Source: a virus
Strand: one strand, 5' to 3'
IMG/VR virus record: IMGVR_UViG_3300050821_008598
Location: 1-47,462 of that record
Length of the DNA: 47,462 nt
A program made the translations under genes and the position numbers. How positions within the stretch are numbered: position 1 is the stretch's first letter; the number at the start of each line of letters is the position of its first letter. A model generated the notes under the pieces. The model made no database searches, was not told the DNA's origin, and saw nothing but the letters and a program-made list of their open reading frames with translations. Below, one piece after another: positions 14,121 through 21,011 of the stretch.

Positions 14121-15005
14121 ATGAAAATTGAGTACGTCAAAAAAACTTTTGGAACAGCTTCACTCAAATTGATTGAGATCGCTAATCAGATCATTGTCGA
14201 GTATCAAGCTCAAGGATTTGATCTCACTCTGCGTCAGCTTTACTATCAGTTTGTCTCTCGTGACATCATCGCCAATAAGCAAAGCGAATATAAAAGGCTC
14301 GGTTCGATCATCAACGACGCACGGCTTGCCGGGATGATCGATTGGGATGCTATCGTAGACCGAACACGAGAACTTAGAAAAAACGCTCACTGGGATTCCC
14401 CAGGCGAGATTGTAGCCGCGTGTGCAAAACAGTACCAAGTCGATAAGTGGGAAGGGCAAGAGTACCGGGTGGAAGTCTGGATTGAAAAAGATGCACTCGT
14501 CGGAGTGATCGAAAAGATTTGCCAGAAATTAGACGTCCCTTATTTCTCTTGCCGTGGCTATACAAGCCAAAGTGAAATGCACGGAGCTGCAAAACGTCTG
14601 GAAGCTTGGAGCGACGATTACGATCAAAAAATTGTCATCATTCATCTAGGGGATCACGATCCTAGCGGTAAAGACATGAGTCGCGATATCCAAGATCGGA
14701 TGGACCTTTTCACAAATCAAAATCGAATTATCGAAGTTGAGCGGATCGCTTTGAATATGGATCAGGTTAGAAAGTACAATCCTCCGCCTAATCCTGCCAA
14801 ACTCACGGACAGTCGATGCGCTGGATACATCAAAGAATTTGGAAATAAAAGCTGGGAACTCGATGCACTTGATCCAAAAGTCATTGCAAATTTGATCACA
14901 AAAACAGTGAACAAGTATTTAGATATGGATCTTTTTTCGAAAAAACTTACACTCGAAGAAAAGCATAAAGCTTCTCTATTAACAGCGGCAAAAAAACTCA
15001 GTTGA
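14121..15005 (+). CDS. Spo11/Topo VI-A-like protein with Toprim domain
   Basis: In this 294-residue protein the N-terminal part has TLRQLYYQFV (36-45). This resembles the winged-helix tyrosine motif of Topo VI A and Spo11, with Tyr41 or Tyr42 as candidate nucleophile. A Toprim domain follows: VWIEKDAL with Glu122 and HLGDHDPSG with Asp178/Asp180, the Mg-binding residues. It is shorter than Topo VI A (about 370 residues) and no B subunit is encoded, as in stand-alone Mini-A proteins. It might nick or break DNA at the adjacent origin. The ATG follows AAAGGAG inside a structured leader. Confidence 0.75.
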   Translation: MKIEYVKKTFGTASLKLIEIANQIIVEYQAQGFDLTLRQLYYQFVSRDIIANKQSEYKRLGSIINDARLAGMIDWDAIVDRTRELRKNAHWDSPGEIVAACAKQYQVDKWEGQEYRVEVWIEKDALVGVIEKICQKLDVPYFSCRGYTSQSEMHGAAKRLEAWSDDYDQKIVIIHLGDHDPSGKDMSRDIQDRMDLFTNQNRIIEVERIALNMDQVRKYNPPPNPAKLTDSRCAGYIKEFGNKSWELDALDPKVIANLITKTVNKYLDMDLFSKKLTLEEKHKASLLTAAKKLS

Positions 15006-15053
15006 CTCTCTCTCTTTCCTCCGTTATTACCCCCTGCACGGAGGCACTCAAAA

Positions 15054-15398
15054 ATGAAAAAATCAAAAGCGCACTTACGCGCTGTACAGAACGTCCAGAC
15101 TCTCGCCAATCAAATGAAAGAATCCAATCTCGCCATGCATCACCTTCTCGATCAACGGGACGGACTCAAGATGCAAGTCGATGCCCATCTCGCCAAAGTC
15201 AACGGGCAAGGTCGACTCATTGATCAACTCAAAAAAGAACGTGCTGTCGCTGTCGCTAAGGCTCAAGCGTACAAAGAAATCACCGAAGATCTCATCTCTC
15301 AGCTTCGGGAACTCGCGCCTCGTGCTGAAATGCATTTTCAAGCAGATGAAGATGGCGATTGGAAAAATACCCATGACTCCAGCAAACCACTGTCTTAA
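15054..15398 (+). CDS. coiled-coil hypothetical protein
   Basis: This 114-residue, strongly helical protein has heptad-like Leu/Ala spacing and many Lys/Gln/Glu between about residues 10 and 85, then an acidic tail. ACGGAGG stands upstream of ATG 15054. It opens the small-gene cassette. No family is recognised; an accessory or structural helical role is possible. Confidence 0.7.
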   Translation: MKKSKAHLRAVQNVQTLANQMKESNLAMHHLLDQRDGLKMQVDAHLAKVNGQGRLIDQLKKERAVAVAKAQAYKEITEDLISQLRELAPRAEMHFQADEDGDWKNTHDSSKPLS

Positions 15399-15729
15399 GT
15401 GCCAAGAATTTGACGAGAAGACAAAAGACCTCCTCGCTCAAATCCTAGGCCCAGATGAAATTTCGCACATCACGATGTTGCTCTCTGCTTCGATTAAGAT
15501 CGCGCACATCACCCTCAAAGCGAACGAGAACAATGTCCCCATGCGTGTGAAGTGCAAAAGGGACATGGATTTCTCAGCCGCCATTGCGGGCAAGCTGCTC
15601 ATTGGGATTGAGCCTGAGCCACGCCAGGCTCTGATTCAGGCGATCATCAAGCACCACGGCATCGCTTTGCGAGTGAATCACGAGCAGTGTCCGCATCAGG
15701 AAAAGAAGAAGCTTGAGGCTGTGCCGTGA
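15373..15729 (+). CDS. hypothetical protein with N-terminal CLKC
   Basis: I choose ATG 15373, giving 118 residues beginning near a C..C pair. Longer in-frame starts exist inside the previous gene. The protein is helical, with Lys-rich basic patches and a late Cys-Pro-His. Its layout (C..C at the start, a helical middle, CPH near the end) is shared with the gene at 19661, which has CAQC and CPHG, so the two may be paralogues. The function is unknown. Confidence 0.65.
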   Translation: MTPANHCLKCQEFDEKTKDLLAQILGPDEISHITMLLSASIKIAHITLKANENNVPMRVKCKRDMDFSAAIAGKLLIGIEPEPRQALIQAIIKHHGIALRVNHEQCPHQEKKKLEAVP

Positions 15730-15992
15730 GACCTGTCCTAATGTGCCTAGCAGTTTTAGGTTCTGATTTTTCTAGGATTCCGCCTGGGAGTACAAAAGCA
15801 GAGTGCGAAGATTGTATCTGTGAAGTTTGGCTTGCTCCTAGTGCGGTCAGTATTCAGAAGCAGCACTCTGATATTAAACTTCTTTGTATGGATTGCACAG
15901 TACACGGCGGCTATTTAAAAGAAGCTGAGATCCCGCCTCCTAATGCCGAACAAAGGCGTGAGCTTGAAAAAATGGGAGTGATCTTATGCTAG
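15726..15992 (+). CDS. small zinc-binding-type hypothetical protein
   Basis: This 88-residue protein starts at GTG 15726 overlapping the previous stop (GTGA). CEDC and CMDC lie about 27 residues apart and could form one four-Cys zinc site. A Pro-rich, acidic C-terminus follows. It overlaps the RuvC gene by seven bases. No family is recognised. Confidence 0.65.
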   Translation: MRPVLMCLAVLGSDFSRIPPGSTKAECEDCICEVWLAPSAVSIQKQHSDIKLLCMDCTVHGGYLKEAEIPPPNAEQRRELEKMGVILC

Positions 15993-16501
15993 TCCTCGGA
16001 ATTGACCCAGGTATTCAAGGCGCGTTCGTCCTAACCGATGGTAAAACTTTTCGTCACTGGGATATGCCGCTCAAAGTTGAGGGTAAAAACAAAAGTGTGA
16101 ATTTCGATGGCGTCTACGATATTTTAAAGAGTCATATCTATGAAAATGAAGAAGTAACCGCTCATGGGAGTCTCCATATTTTCTTAGAGCGTGCTGTCTC
16201 TTTTGGAATGGGCACAAATAGCGCTTTTACTTACGGCCGTGGCTTCGGATTCCTTGAAATCGCTATTAAACTCGCTGGTTTGCCAGTCACTCAGGTCTCT
16301 CCAAAAGAATGGACAAAAGTGATGCACGAAGGGATTTCGGCTGATTTAAAGCCTAAAGTGAAGTCCCTGATCGCTATCGAACGCCTTTATCCGCAGCTCC
16401 ATTCTCAACTCCCTCGAAAGCCTAAAGGTGGACTCATGGAAGGGCCTGTCGATGCCTTACTGATAGCCGGATTTGGACTCAGAAAGATGGGAGCCGTCTG
16501 A
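15986..16501 (+). CDS. RuvC-like Holliday junction resolvase
   Basis: This 171-residue RNase H-fold nuclease has GIDPG with Asp7 at the start of strand 1, FLERA with Glu68, and a late acidic pair in EGPVDALLI (Glu152, Asp156). This layout matches RuvC-type resolvases of phages. It would resolve four-way junctions and trim branches before packaging. It overlaps its neighbours on both sides (15986-15992 and TGATG at 16499-16503). Confidence 0.88.
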   Translation: MLVLGIDPGIQGAFVLTDGKTFRHWDMPLKVEGKNKSVNFDGVYDILKSHIYENEEVTAHGSLHIFLERAVSFGMGTNSAFTYGRGFGFLEIAIKLAGLPVTQVSPKEWTKVMHEGISADLKPKVKSLIAIERLYPQLHSQLPRKPKGGLMEGPVDALLIAGFGLRKMGAV

Positions 16502-16710
16502 TGCCTTACGAAACTGGCAGAGTCATCGAGCTACTTGTCGTCACTCAGAAAAACGAGCGGGGACTTCCTATCGGGCACGTACTCGCCGTTGATCCAGATG
16601 ATGAACGGCTTGTCGGGCTCAAAAAAGTTCTACGCTCGATCACAAAGCCAATTGAGATCGTCGATTTCAACCAGCTTGTTGTCGGCGAATGGCCCAAGGA
16701 GAAGTCATGA
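16501..16710 (+). CDS. 69-residue hypothetical protein
   Basis: ATG 16501 overlaps the RuvC stop by one base. The product has alternating strands and charged loops (VIELLVV, HVLAVD, IEIVDF), suggesting a small alpha/beta fold. No motif is recognised. It ends by ATGA overlap with a tiny membrane gene. Confidence 0.6.
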   Translation: MPYETGRVIELLVVTQKNERGLPIGHVLAVDPDDERLVGLKKVLRSITKPIEIVDFNQLVVGEWPKEKS

Positions 16711-16799
16711 GTTCAGGTATTGACGTCGCTGTTTTATTTCTAGTTTTTGGATCACTCGGCTCAGTCCTCTACGGTTTTGGGCTTCTTTTAGGGGGATAA
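16707..16799 (+). CDS. 30-residue single-TM peptide
   Basis: The frame runs from ATG 16707, overlapping the previous stop (ATGA), to TAA 16797-16799. Almost the whole product is one hydrophobic, Gly-rich helix. Its position between coupled genes and the coupled start suggest real translation. The function is unknown; tiny phage membrane peptides often act on host membrane targets. Confidence 0.45.
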   Translation: MSSGIDVAVLFLVFGSLGSVLYGFGLLLGG

Positions 16800-16800
16800 A

Positions 16801-16932
16801 ATGAAACTTTTAGAAACTCTCATAGCACTTCTCATCACGGCCGCTGCAATGGTCGGAGTCGGTATCTGGGCTGCTCAGGTTGTTTTAAAGGACAAGGCCG
16901 GTTGCGCTTATTGTGACTGTCGGAGTCAGTGA
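16801..16932 (+). CDS. 43-residue membrane protein with C-terminal Cys cluster
   Basis: ATG 16801 follows AGGGGGATAAA. One long hydrophobic helix (about 4-28) is followed by a short tail with CAYCDC, a possible metal or disulfide site. It is coupled to the next gene by TGATG at 16930-16934. The family is not recognised. An N-terminal membrane anchor with a periplasmic Cys tail, or a lipoprotein-like role, is conceivable. Confidence 0.5.
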   Translation: MKLLETLIALLITAAAMVGVGIWAAQVVLKDKAGCAYCDCRSQ

Positions 16933-17342
16933 TGACCAAAGAACGTGAAGCAGAGTTACGGAAAAGCATGGAAAAAGTTAGAAATGCTCATCCCGCCGCA
17001 GTGAGTATACTTGATGAATTATTTACTGCGTTAGATCAATGCCGATTAGAATTTACAAATGTTCAAGGGCTAGTAAATCATCTTGATGAAGTCAAAACTA
17101 CTCTTCAGATTCGTTTGAGAAATCGAGAAAAACAGCGCGACGCTTTCTTTGATGCTCTTAAAAAAATTCAAATTATTGAAATCGCTGATAAACTCTCTCA
17201 TCCAGATGAAAATAGACAAGGCTTGATTCTAGCAGTTAATACTGCACGATGGGCATTAGAAGAAGCCATCGAAAACGATGGCACTCCTTGTTCGTGTAAA
17301 AACATGAATTGCCAGCGAAAGCACTACGAGACCAACTCATGA
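16932..17342 (+). CDS. helical hypothetical protein, Cys-rich tail
   Basis: I choose ATG 16932 (one-base overlap with the previous stop), giving 136 residues. The first 110 residues are strongly helical with coiled-coil spacing, and the end carries C.CK..NC, a possible zinc site. The next gene starts by ATGA overlap. No family is recognised. Confidence 0.65.
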   Translation: MTKEREAELRKSMEKVRNAHPAAVSILDELFTALDQCRLEFTNVQGLVNHLDEVKTTLQIRLRNREKQRDAFFDALKKIQIIEIADKLSHPDENRQGLILAVNTARWALEEAIENDGTPCSCKNMNCQRKHYETNS

Positions 17343-17899
17343 CAAAAAAGCGCCTAGCGGAAATTCGAGCGAGAGATAAGGACTGTCGAAGTGGCACTGT
17401 AACTGGTCGCTCAATAGAAGAAATAGACAGAATGGTCCTCTGGGCTCTGCGTGATCGAGCCGCAATACTTGTCGCGCTGGATGAGTGCCGGGCTGAGAGG
17501 GATGAGGATCGGAGAAATTTCGCTCTAATGTGGAAAGAGCGCGACGCCCTCCTCGCAGCGTGCAGGGAGATTGTTGGGAATGGTGATAGAGAGATGTTCT
17601 TGGTTTCCTTGTGTGGTGACGGGACTTACAATTCTGATTTTGTATTCGGACTAGAAAATGCTCGCAGAAAAGTATGTGAACATTTTCACAGTGGAGACTA
17701 CGAAGAAGCTCAAGAAGACCCGATGGTCAAAGCTTATTTAGAAGAGTTTGACGATCATGAAATGCATTGGGGGATGGACGACGGAACGTGGCGGGCTGAT
17801 GGAGAACAATTTTGGATAGAAGTTGCGAGAGTCATAAACTTTGAAGCCATCGCCTCCACGCGCAAGCTGCTTTCGGATGCGGGAGTGTCATTTGAGTGA
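17339..17899 (+). CDS. acidic helical hypothetical protein
   Basis: I choose ATG 17339, overlapping the previous stop; the frame is open a little upstream. The 186-residue product has a charged N-terminal helix (ECRAERDEDRR) and an acidic central region with EEAQEDPM and DDHEMHWGMDDG. Strong negative charge can signal DNA mimicry, but this is only a guess. No known motif is present. Confidence 0.65.
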   Translation: MTKKRLAEIRARDKDCRSGTVTGRSIEEIDRMVLWALRDRAAILVALDECRAERDEDRRNFALMWKERDALLAACREIVGNGDREMFLVSLCGDGTYNSDFVFGLENARRKVCEHFHSGDYEEAQEDPMVKAYLEEFDDHEMHWGMDDGTWRADGEQFWIEVARVINFEAIASTRKLLSDAGVSFE

Positions 17900-18074
17900 A
17901 GCTCAGAAAAAAGCCATGAAAGTGCTCAATGACTGGGTGGATGATTTCATGCCGAAGTTCAATCCGATTGAGGTTGCTGCTCTCAGAGAGAGACTCACGG
18001 CGGCTTTTCAGGAGTATGAGACTGAGATCGCGGAGCTGAAAATACAGATCAATAAGGAATGTGCTAATGGATGA
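17892..18074 (+). CDS. 60-residue helical hypothetical protein
   Basis: I choose TTG 17892, which has GGGAG upstream and overlaps the end of the previous gene; earlier in-frame starts fall inside that gene. The product is amphipathic-helical with one Trp and many Glu/Lys. No family is recognised. Confidence 0.55.
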   Translation: MSEAQKKAMKVLNDWVDDFMPKFNPIEVAALRERLTAAFQEYETEIAELKIQINKECANG

Positions 18075-18261
18075 ACGAACGCTAGACCAAAAAATACACG
18101 ACTCTGAAGTGAAATGGCATTGTTACATGCGAGTATTAGCGTGGGGCAAGTCGGATGCGATTACGAAAGAAACTTTGATGTGGTTTCTTGAACAAAAGAA
18201 AATCGGGCATGAAAAATTGCTCGAATCACTTCGCGCTGAAAAAGCGAAAGAACAGTCTTGA
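18067..18261 (+). CDS. 64-residue helical hypothetical protein
   Basis: ATG 18067 lies eight bases after AAGGA; GTG 18061 is an alternative two codons earlier. The product is short, charged and helical with a conserved-looking WHCYMR and WFLEQKK. No family is recognised. Confidence 0.6.
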   Translation: MDERTLDQKIHDSEVKWHCYMRVLAWGKSDAITKETLMWFLEQKKIGHEKLLESLRAEKAKEQS

Positions 18262-18271
18262 GAGGCGTGTG

Positions 18272-18484
18272 ATGAAAGTTGAAACACTTCCAAATAAAGT
18301 TTCTTGGTTTAAATATCTTTTCTGTGCGCATGAATTTGCTTCCGATCCGTTGCAAATTTATAAAGTCTGTCAACTTTGCGGTTGGCCCAGTTGCGGAGTA
18401 CATCCGGACATGATTCATCGGATGCTATATAGAATTGACAAACGCGGTAAAATTGTTGGTGATCTGTTTCACAAAACAGAATAG
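18272..18484 (+). CDS. small zinc-ribbon-type protein
   Basis: I choose ATG 18272 behind GAGAGGCGTGTG, giving 70 residues. CAHEF and CQLCG..SCG place Cys and His residues for one zinc site, as in small host-interacting phage proteins. The gene ends in HKTE, and its 3' end is shared at DNA level with the gene ending at 19232 (an 18-base repeat). The function is unknown. Confidence 0.6.
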   Translation: MKVETLPNKVSWFKYLFCAHEFASDPLQIYKVCQLCGWPSCGVHPDMIHRMLYRIDKRGKIVGDLFHKTE

Positions 18485-18487
18485 ACC
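18470..18487 (+). repeat. 18-base direct repeat, copy 1 (copy 2 at 19218-19235)
   Basis: CACAAAACAGAATAGACC is identical at 18470-18487 and 19218-19235. Each copy covers the last codons (HKTE), the stop and the first intergenic bases of an unrelated small gene. It may mark cassette shuffling by short homology. Confidence 0.8.
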
Positions 18488-18504
18488 AATAAGGACAGTG
18501 CTGA

Positions 18505-18729
18505 ATGAAGTATGTAAGTATTACAAGTTGTGACGGTGTGAAGTCGGGCGCGGTGTTTCCTGATTTGGAAATGTGCCTTCAACATGCGGCAGAAGATATT
18601 TTCGGGGAAGTGCCCGACGCAGATTCAGACCACGCCGAAGAATGGGGGGCGATCGAAAAGACTTTGATCGAAGATAACTATATCGCGTTTGAAGATGGTT
18701 CAATTTCAATCGCAGAAATACGTGCTTGA
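18505..18729 (+). CDS. 74-residue acidic hypothetical protein
   Basis: ATG 18505 lies downstream of AAGGACAG. The product begins with a short strand pair (KYVSITSC) and becomes very acidic, with runs of Asp/Glu in residues 30-60. Its net charge is strongly negative, as in DNA-mimic or anti-nuclease proteins, although no family is recognised. Confidence 0.65.
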   Translation: MKYVSITSCDGVKSGAVFPDLEMCLQHAAEDIFGEVPDADSDHAEEWGAIEKTLIEDNYIAFEDGSISIAEIRA

Positions 18730-18736
18730 GAGGCAT

Positions 18737-18961
18737 ATGCTGAACAGAAAACAAAAGGCCGAAGTTAAACGCCGTTCGGGCAAGTTGAGCTATCAAGGGA
18801 AAGCGATCGACCGACGAATTAAGAATCAAATGCTTTTGGTCGAATCATTCAAAAATGATGAGAGACAAATAAAGGGCGCTTGGTTCGCGGCACAACTTAA
18901 TGTGATGAAAGCTGAAGATGAACTAGAAGCCCTTTGCGCTATCAAGCTTGAAAACCAATGA
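18737..18961 (+). CDS. 74-residue basic helical protein
   Basis: ATG 18737 is preceded by GAGAGGCAT. The N-terminal half is rich in Lys/Arg and the C-terminal half is a mixed-charge helix. It could bind nucleic acid. It is the charge opposite of the acidic protein before it. No family is recognised. Confidence 0.55.
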   Translation: MLNRKQKAEVKRRSGKLSYQGKAIDRRIKNQMLLVESFKNDERQIKGAWFAAQLNVMKAEDELEALCAIKLENQ

Positions 18962-18983
18962 ACAATACATGCCCGGAGAGAAG

Positions 18984-19232
18984 ATGCTGATTTTGTTGTT
19001 CCTTGCAATTTTTACCATGTACTTAGGTGTCGCGCCCAGACAGCAAGGGATTGTTCGTGTTCGTAGAAAAACCGCACGCGAAGAGGCCCTACATGACCAA
19101 ATTCAAGCCGCAATGAATTGGCGTCCAGAAATGTTCCATCAGCGTGAAGATGGGCGTTGGTTCAATTCCTACGGGCAGGAGGGCGTATGTCTGTCCTTGA
19201 ATCAGTTGTTTGAAAAACACAAAACAGAATAG
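18984..19232 (+). CDS. 82-residue protein with N-terminal membrane anchor
   Basis: I choose ATG 18984 after CGGAGAGAAG. Residues 1-17 form a hydrophobic helix, followed by a basic segment (RVRRK) and a mostly polar cytoplasmic-type domain. The 3' end carries the HKTE-coding 18-base repeat. The function is unknown. Confidence 0.6.
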   Translation: MLILLFLAIFTMYLGVAPRQQGIVRVRRKTAREEALHDQIQAAMNWRPEMFHQREDGRWFNSYGQEGVCLSLNQLFEKHKTE

Positions 19233-19235
19233 ACC
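19218..19235 (+). repeat. 18-base direct repeat, copy 2
   Basis: Identical to 18470-18487. It spans the HKTE codons and stop of the gene ending at 19232. The ribosome-binding site of the next gene follows immediately. Confidence 0.8.
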
Positions 19236-19248
19236 CGGAGAGACTGAA

Positions 19249-19659
19249 ATGAAGGCAATTTTTAAAACAGAAAAAGAATTTCTCGATATGGGTTTTAAGC
19301 CTGATTATCGATCTTACTACGACGGTGACAAAAAGAGTCCACGAGCTACAGTGAGAACTCACCTTATTGAAAACCTCGGAGGTCAAGAAGTAGAAATAAC
19401 CCACGTCGAGAACGTGGACCGGGGCCACATCTGTATTCGCTTCAAGTCCAGTCAGTATCAGGTAGAGACTTGGATGCTTCGTGGGAAAATTCTTTTTAAA
19501 GAGATTCACGTTCCAAAAGAGCTAAAAATGCGTGGCAAAAAAGCAGTATTTTTTGGGATAGGATTTTCTTTTCCATGTGATTTTTCTGATCTCAGAACTC
19601 AAGAAGCGGTCAAAGTGGCCAAGTGGATTTTAAAAGTGTCTCGCTCAAAGGGGAAATAA
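19249..19659 (+). CDS. 136-residue hypothetical protein
   Basis: I choose ATG 19249 behind CGGAGAGACTGAA. The protein is mixed alpha/beta with a Phe-rich central hairpin (KAVFFGIGFSF) and a basic C-terminus. No known catalytic motif is seen. It is one of the larger members of the small-gene cassette. Confidence 0.65.
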   Translation: MKAIFKTEKEFLDMGFKPDYRSYYDGDKKSPRATVRTHLIENLGGQEVEITHVENVDRGHICIRFKSSQYQVETWMLRGKILFKEIHVPKELKMRGKKAVFFGIGFSFPCDFSDLRTQEAVKVAKWILKVSRSKGK

Positions 19660-19660
19660 A

Positions 19661-19948
19661 ATGGTCTGCGCACAGTGCTCAAAAGCGTCTGAAAAACTCA
19701 AGGACTCATTCACAAAGTTAGAACGCGTTCATCTGCTCGCTGCGGCTTCAACGCTCGGCGGAATCATTCATAGAGGTTCTGGGCGAGCTAAGGAAGAGGA
19801 CCGAATCATCAATTCGTCGGTCGTCACAAAGCTCATCTTGTCGCTAGAGCCAGCGCTCAGGGCTCCCCTTTTACAGCAGTTCCGTGAAGTCTCAGGCGCT
19901 CAGATCACTCTTGACTCGTGTCCGCATGGTTCTCTAGTATTGGTTTAA
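19661..19948 (+). CDS. 95-residue helical protein with CAQC
   Basis: ATG 19661 follows AAGGGGAAATAAA. The product has C..C at residues 3-6, a long helical middle (LERVHLLAAAS, VVTKLILSLEPALRAPLLQQF) and a late CPHGS. The layout matches the gene at 15373 (CLKC, helical middle, CPH), so the two are probable paralogues. The function is unknown. Confidence 0.65.
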   Translation: MVCAQCSKASEKLKDSFTKLERVHLLAAASTLGGIIHRGSGRAKEEDRIINSSVVTKLILSLEPALRAPLLQQFREVSGAQITLDSCPHGSLVLV

Positions 19949-20076
19949 TGCCCATGTACCGAGAGCACTCCAGCGACGACGTTAAACCGTGGCCATTGAC
20001 TCGTAACCGAGTCTGGATCAAGCGACTCGCTTTAGCTATTGCCATCATCTCGTTCATCGTGCTTTACAATCAATAA
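19948..20076 (+). CDS. 42-residue C-terminally anchored membrane protein
   Basis: ATG 19948 overlaps the previous stop by one base (TAATG). A polar, basic N-terminal half is followed by one hydrophobic helix (about 28-40). The gene is too short for normal calling, but its start is coupled. The function is unknown. Confidence 0.5.
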   Translation: MPMYREHSSDDVKPWPLTRNRVWIKRLALAIAIISFIVLYNQ

Positions 20077-20098
20077 AGATTGTGTAATAAGATCGCCT

Positions 20099-20185
20099 AT
20101 GAAAATAGCTCTCATCTGGGCCTCTTTAATCGCCGTTCTTGTCCTTTGTATTTACAGGTTTTTCAAGCGCACGGGTCCGACTTGA
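20099..20185 (+). CDS. 28-residue single-TM peptide
   Basis: ATG 20099 starts a frame of one hydrophobic helix (about 3-21) with a basic tail (RFFKR). The ribosome-binding site is weak (TAAGAT). It is the last certain gene-like frame of the cassette before the startless frame at 20225. Confidence 0.35.
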   Translation: MKIALIWASLIAVLVLCIYRFFKRTGPT

Positions 20186-20224
20186 CACATTCCAAACAGT
20201 CATCAGCTCTGGTAAAATTGAGCT

Positions 20225-20416
20225 ATAGAACTAAAAAATATCAAGACTTGTAAGTGTTGTGGACGGGCCTTTCGCTGGATTCCTTATGGCGCGAAAAAGC
20301 TGGAGAACGATCCCGCTGCGGGCTTCTATTGGAATTGCCCCTGCCACGCTACTTTGTTTGTGAAATTTGATGCCGTGGAAGAAGTTGATCTGCTGGAATC
20401 CATGGATCTTCTGTGA
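20225..20416 (+). pseudogene. zinc-ribbon-like frame without a canonical start
   Basis: About 60 open codons encode a convincing zinc protein: TCKCCG, then WIPYGAK, then NCPCHA and an acidic end, with stop TGA 20414-20416. The frame has no ATG, GTG or TTG after the TGA that closes it upstream; only ATA 20225 and ATC 20240 are available. TTG 20217 in the neighbouring frame would read straight in if the A6 run before 20239 were one base shorter, or by a +1 shift. Confidence 0.4.
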
Positions 20417-20443
20417 AATTCAAAATAGCCATTTAACTCACTG

Positions 20444-20460
20444 CGTCTTGCAATAAGACG
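20444..20460 (+). terminator. short hairpin, weak terminator
   Basis: CGTCTT (20444-20449) pairs with AAGACG (20455-20460) around a five-base loop, and TTT follows directly. It lies between the accessory cassette and the terminase small subunit, a sensible place for partial termination. The T run is short. Confidence 0.4.
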
Positions 20461-20484
20461 TTTCTCCGCCTATTTTATCAGGTT

Positions 20485-21009
20485 GTGGCACGCTCAAAAC
20501 TCACCGCGAAACAGCTCAAGTTCGTTCAGGAATATCTCGTCGATCTCAATGCGACCCAGGCCGCGATCCGCGCCGGGTACTCCAAAAAAACTGCTGAAAT
20601 TATAGGCTATGAAAACCTAAGGAAACCTGGGCTGTCAGCCATTTTGAAAGAAGAAATGGACAAACGCGCCAAGAAAACTGAGATCACCGCAGAGTATGTG
20701 CTCAATACGATTCGCGAGACCATTGAACGCTGTGCGCAAAAAGAGCCGGTCATGGAATGGGACGCCGAGGCAAAATGCATGGTCGAGACTGGTGAGTGGC
20801 AGTTTAAAGAGAACGGCGTGCTCAAAGGCTGCGAGCTTTTAGGGAAGCATCTTGGACTTTATCTTGACCGCGTGGACCATTCGGGCAAGATTGGCGTTCA
20901 ATCGCTACTTTCAATTGAAGAGAAAGAAAAAATCGCGCAAGATAAAAACGCGATCCAAAAACTACGAGACGCCAATGACGCCGTTCTCGTGGTGACGAAG
21001 GGGAAATAA
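20485..21009 (+). CDS. terS: terminase small subunit
   Basis: This 174-residue protein has the terminase_2 signature: LTAKQLKFVQEYLVDLNATQAAIRAGYSKKTA at the start, a helix-turn-helix DNA-binding domain that recognises the packaging site. I name it from this pattern. The middle is charged and helical (oligomerisation), and the C-terminus contacts TerL. The start is GTG 20485 with a weak ribosome-binding site. A packaging site (pac or cos) was not identified. Confidence 0.9.
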   Translation: MARSKLTAKQLKFVQEYLVDLNATQAAIRAGYSKKTAEIIGYENLRKPGLSAILKEEMDKRAKKTEITAEYVLNTIRETIERCAQKEPVMEWDAEAKCMVETGEWQFKENGVLKGCELLGKHLGLYLDRVDHSGKIGVQSLLSIEEKEKIAQDKNAIQKLRDANDAVLVVTKGK

Positions 21010-21011
21010 CC

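Noticed and set aside
20182-20218. TTGACA followed by TAAAAT as a promoter before terS
   Set aside because: The spacing is about 25 bases, too long for a sigma-70 promoter.
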